DNA from: DAHUYF01 sp963838385
Lineage (GTDB): Bacteria; Pseudomonadota; Alphaproteobacteria; ATCC43930; CGMCC-115725
DNA: 64,000 nt
Direction of reading: 5' to 3'
Assembly: GCA_963838385.1 (NCBI GenBank)
Contig: CAWIRE010000001.1
Location: 992,001 to 1,056,000 of the forward strand
Made by a program: the position numbers and the translations under genes. Under the pieces are notes generated by a model, which was given only the letters and a program-made list of their open reading frames with translations, did not search any database and was not told the origin of the DNA. Positions 61,848-64,000 of the stretch are shown in pieces (the first letter of the stretch is position 1; each line of letters starts with the position of its first letter).

Positions 61848-62023
61848 GGAAGCTCCTTTCGCATCGTGAGCGGGAAGATAGACCTCCCGGCGCCAGCGCG
61901 CCACCGCCTTCCCCGTGCGCTCACCCGGCCGGCAGATTTGTTCTAGATTACAGGGCTTTGAGCCGTTTCGCCGCCGGCCGGCGGTCGGGCCGCCGAAGCC
62001 GGAGGAACCAGGGAGCCTGCACC

Positions 62024-64000
62024 ATGGGATTGCGGGAATACCGCCGGAAGCGTGATTTCGGCCGCACCCCCGAGCCGGCGGGGGCGGCGGCGAAGCGGCG
62101 CGCCGGGAGCAAGCCCGCCTTCGTCGTCCAGAAGCACGCGGCGCGCCGGCTGCATTACGATTTCCGCCTGGAGCTCGACGGCGTGCTGAAGAGCTGGGCG
62201 GTGCCCAAGGGGCCGAGCCTCGATCCCGCGCAGAAGCGGCTCGCCGTCCATGTCGAGGACCATCCCGTCGATTACGGCGGCTTCGAGGGCGTCATCCCGC
62301 CGGGCGAGTATGGCGGCGGCACCGTCATGGTCTGGGATCACGGCTGGTGGGAGCCGGTCGGCGATGCCGCCGCCGGATACGCCAAGGGCGACTTCAAATT
62401 CATCCTGCACGGCGAGAAGCTGCGCGGCCGGTGGGTGCTGGTGCGCATGAAGCGCCGGCGCGACGGCGACAAGGGCGACAACTGGCTGCTGATCAAGGAG
62501 CAGGACGCCGAGGCGCGGCCGGGCAGCGATGCCGCCGTGGTGGAGACCGAGACGCTGAGCGCCGCCTCCGGGCGCGACATGCCGGCGATCGCCGCCGAGG
62601 CCGACCGCGTCTGGAGCTCGAAGGCCGGCGGCGAGACCACGCGGGGCCGTGCGGCGGCCGGAACCGGCAAGGCGCGCAAGGGCGCCGCGGTCGATGCCGC
62701 GGCGATCCCCGGCGCGCGGCGCGCCAAGGCGATGCCGCGGATCGCGCCGCAGCTCGCGAGCCGGGCCGCCCAGGCGCCGGCGGGGGACGAGTGGCTGCAC
62801 GAGATCAAGTTCGACGGCTATCGCATGCTGGCGCGGCTGGAGAAGGGCAAGGTCGAGCTGCGCAGCCGCAACGATCTCGACTGGACCGGCAAGTTTCCCG
62901 AGATCGCGGCCGCGCTGGCCCGGCTGCCGGCAAGCCAGGCGCTGCTCGACGGCGAGATCGTCCATCTCGGCGAGAACGGCGTCACCAGCTTCTCGGCGCT
63001 GCAGAACGATCTGTCGGAAGGGACCACCGCAGGCCTGGTCTACATGGCGTTCGACCTGCCCTATCTCGACGGCTCGGACCTGACCGGCGCCGCGCTGGAG
63101 GACCGCAAGGGCGCGCTGGCGGCGCTGCTGGCGATCGATCCCTCGCCGCTGCTGCGCTACAGCGACCATCAGATCGGCAAGGGACCGGAATTCTTCGCGG
63201 CGGCCGGCCGGCTCGGGCTCGAGGGCATCGTCTCAAAGCGCCGCGACGCGCCCTATCGCGCCGGGCGCAGCGCGGCCTGGGTCAAGGTGAAAGGCGGCGA
63301 GCGCGAGGAGTTGGTGGTGGTGGGATTCGCCGACCCCCAGGGCACGCGCCCGGGATTCGGCGCCCTTCTCCTGGGCTATCACACGCGGCGCGGCAAGCTC
63401 GTCTATGCCGGCCGCGTCGGCACGGGCTTCACGGAGAAGGTGCTGACGGCGCTGCGCCGGCGGCTCGACCGGCTCGAGCGCAAGCGGCCGACGGTCACGC
63501 TGCCGCCGGGCCTCTCCGCGCGTGGCGTGCATTGGGTCGAGCCCGAGCTGGTCGCCGAGGTGACGTTCGCGGAATGGACGACGGATGCCATCCTGCGGGC
63601 GGCGAGCTTCGTCGGCCTGCGCGAGGACAAGTCCCCCGCCGAGGTGGTGCTCGAGCCCAAACCCGGGCGGCGCGGCGCGGCGGCGGAAAGCCGGCCGCCG
63701 GCCGCGGCGGTCGGCCGGGACGGCGCCGCCATGGTCCGCGGCATCCGCATCACCCATGCCGAGCGCCTGGTCTATCCCGAGCAGGGCCTCTCGAAGCTCG
63801 CGGTCGCCGAATATTACGCCGCCATCGCCGAGCGGATGCTGCCGCATGTCCGCCGGCGGCCGCTGAGCCTGCTGCGCTGCCCCGAAGGCATGGCGGGCCA
63901 GTGCTTCTTCCAGAAGCATCTCGGCACGGGATTTCCCGACGCGATCAAGCAGGTGCCGATCGAGACCAAGGACGGAAGCGAGAGCTACGCGATGATCGAG
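62024..64000 (+). CDS. ligD: Multifunctional DNA ligase D, 3' end outside window
   Basis: The visible 659 residues show the order phosphoesterase, ligase, polymerase, as in Pseudomonas LigD. The 3'-phosphoesterase (about 1-180) has HAARRLHYDFRLELDG with H38, H44, D46, R48, and H80 in EDHPVDYGG. The ligase domain has the nucleotidyl Lys262 in EIKFDGYR, plus LLDGEIV and GLEGIVSKRRDAPY. The polymerase/primase starts near 575 (ITHAERLVYPEQGLSKLAVAEYY) and runs off the end. It seals ends held by Ku. The ATG follows a GGGAG site. Confidence 0.96.
   Translation, partial: MGLREYRRKRDFGRTPEPAGAAAKRRAGSKPAFVVQKHAARRLHYDFRLELDGVLKSWAVPKGPSLDPAQKRLAVHVEDHPVDYGGFEGVIPPGEYGGGTVMVWDHGWWEPVGDAAAGYAKGDFKFILHGEKLRGRWVLVRMKRRRDGDKGDNWLLIKEQDAEARPGSDAAVVETETLSAASGRDMPAIAAEADRVWSSKAGGETTRGRAAAGTGKARKGAAVDAAAIPGARRAKAMPRIAPQLASRAAQAPAGDEWLHEIKFDGYRMLARLEKGKVELRSRNDLDWTGKFPEIAAALARLPASQALLDGEIVHLGENGVTSFSALQNDLSEGTTAGLVYMAFDLPYLDGSDLTGAALEDRKGALAALLAIDPSPLLRYSDHQIGKGPEFFAAAGRLGLEGIVSKRRDAPYRAGRSAAWVKVKGGEREELVVVGFADPQGTRPGFGALLLGYHTRRGKLVYAGRVGTGFTEKVLTALRRRLDRLERKRPTVTLPPGLSARGVHWVEPELVAEVTFAEWTTDAILRAASFVGLREDKSPAEVVLEPKPGRRGAAAESRPPAAAVGRDGAAMVRGIRITHAERLVYPEQGLSKLAVAEYYAAIAERMLPHVRRRPLSLLRCPEGMAGQCFFQKHLGTGFPDAIKQVPIETKDGSESYAMIE

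Overview
The window is about 70% GC and has the gene content and synteny of an alphaproteobacterium, most plausibly of the Rhodospirillales type. Pointers are a DUF2336 protein, the ispH-thrB-rnhA block, a split gcvPA/gcvPB glycine decarboxylase behind a glycine riboswitch, a KirBac channel, a FixL-type heme-PAS kinase and a Ku/LigD repair pair. Genus is not assignable by eye. I see no rRNA, tRNA, CRISPR array or prophage.

Layout. 1-5.1 kb: small exported proteins, a possible small structured RNA, an AAA+ ATPase with a Pro-rich tail and a DUF2336 protein. 5.1-9.4 kb: a minus-strand MCE/Mla lipid-transport operon (STAS-permease, ATPase, MlaD, lipoprotein), divergent from apt. 10-13.9 kb: a polyamine ABC operon (potF-G-H-I type). 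14-15.3 kb: a KirBac potassium channel and a 53-aa protein. 15.3-19.9 kb: gcvT-gcvH-gcvPA-gcvPB behind a tandem glycine riboswitch. 20-25.2 kb: a lipoprotein, a dual CDGSH protein, ispH-thrB-rnhA, then an IS5-like element wedged exactly against the stop codon of a peroxiredoxin gene. 25.3-33.6 kb: a ScsB/DsbD-like protein, YqgE, glnS, a GNAT enzyme, an M16 peptidase, thrC and a lipoprotein. 33.7-40.5 kb: a PAS_5 protein, an internally duplicated Cys-rich protein, and an acyl-CoA ligase / substrate-binding protein / MarR / thiolase group with a palindrome in the thiolase promoter. 40.8-46.4 kb: OmpA and DUF4398 lipoproteins, a NarL-type regulator, an ArsR-SRPBCC pair, and a three-gene operon of two 2OG-Fe(II) oxygenases plus hemN.

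46.4-53.6 kb is the most plastic part. It holds two almost identical IS4-family copies, each inside the same large palindromic repeat, and between them a FixL-like sensor kinase and a patatin lipase. 53.6-57.6 kb: a copper P-type ATPase behind a CueR-type promoter, then an orphan DUF2384 antitoxin with only a stub where its toxin should be. 57.6-64 kb: a chemoreceptor, a BRCT-MerR-TPR protein directly downstream of ku, and divergent ligD, which runs off the window.

Three signals go beyond ordinary genes. First, a modular family of hairpin repeats with CTAG borders (23.4, 28.1, 42.1 and 48.4 kb) has compensatory stem changes and borders that supply the stop codons of neighbouring genes. Second, an IS4 copy sits in the loop of a palindromic element with the loop as its target duplication, and a sibling copy carries an adjacent deletion. 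Third, the BRCT-MerR-TPR protein linked to ku is a candidate accessory factor for bacterial end joining.
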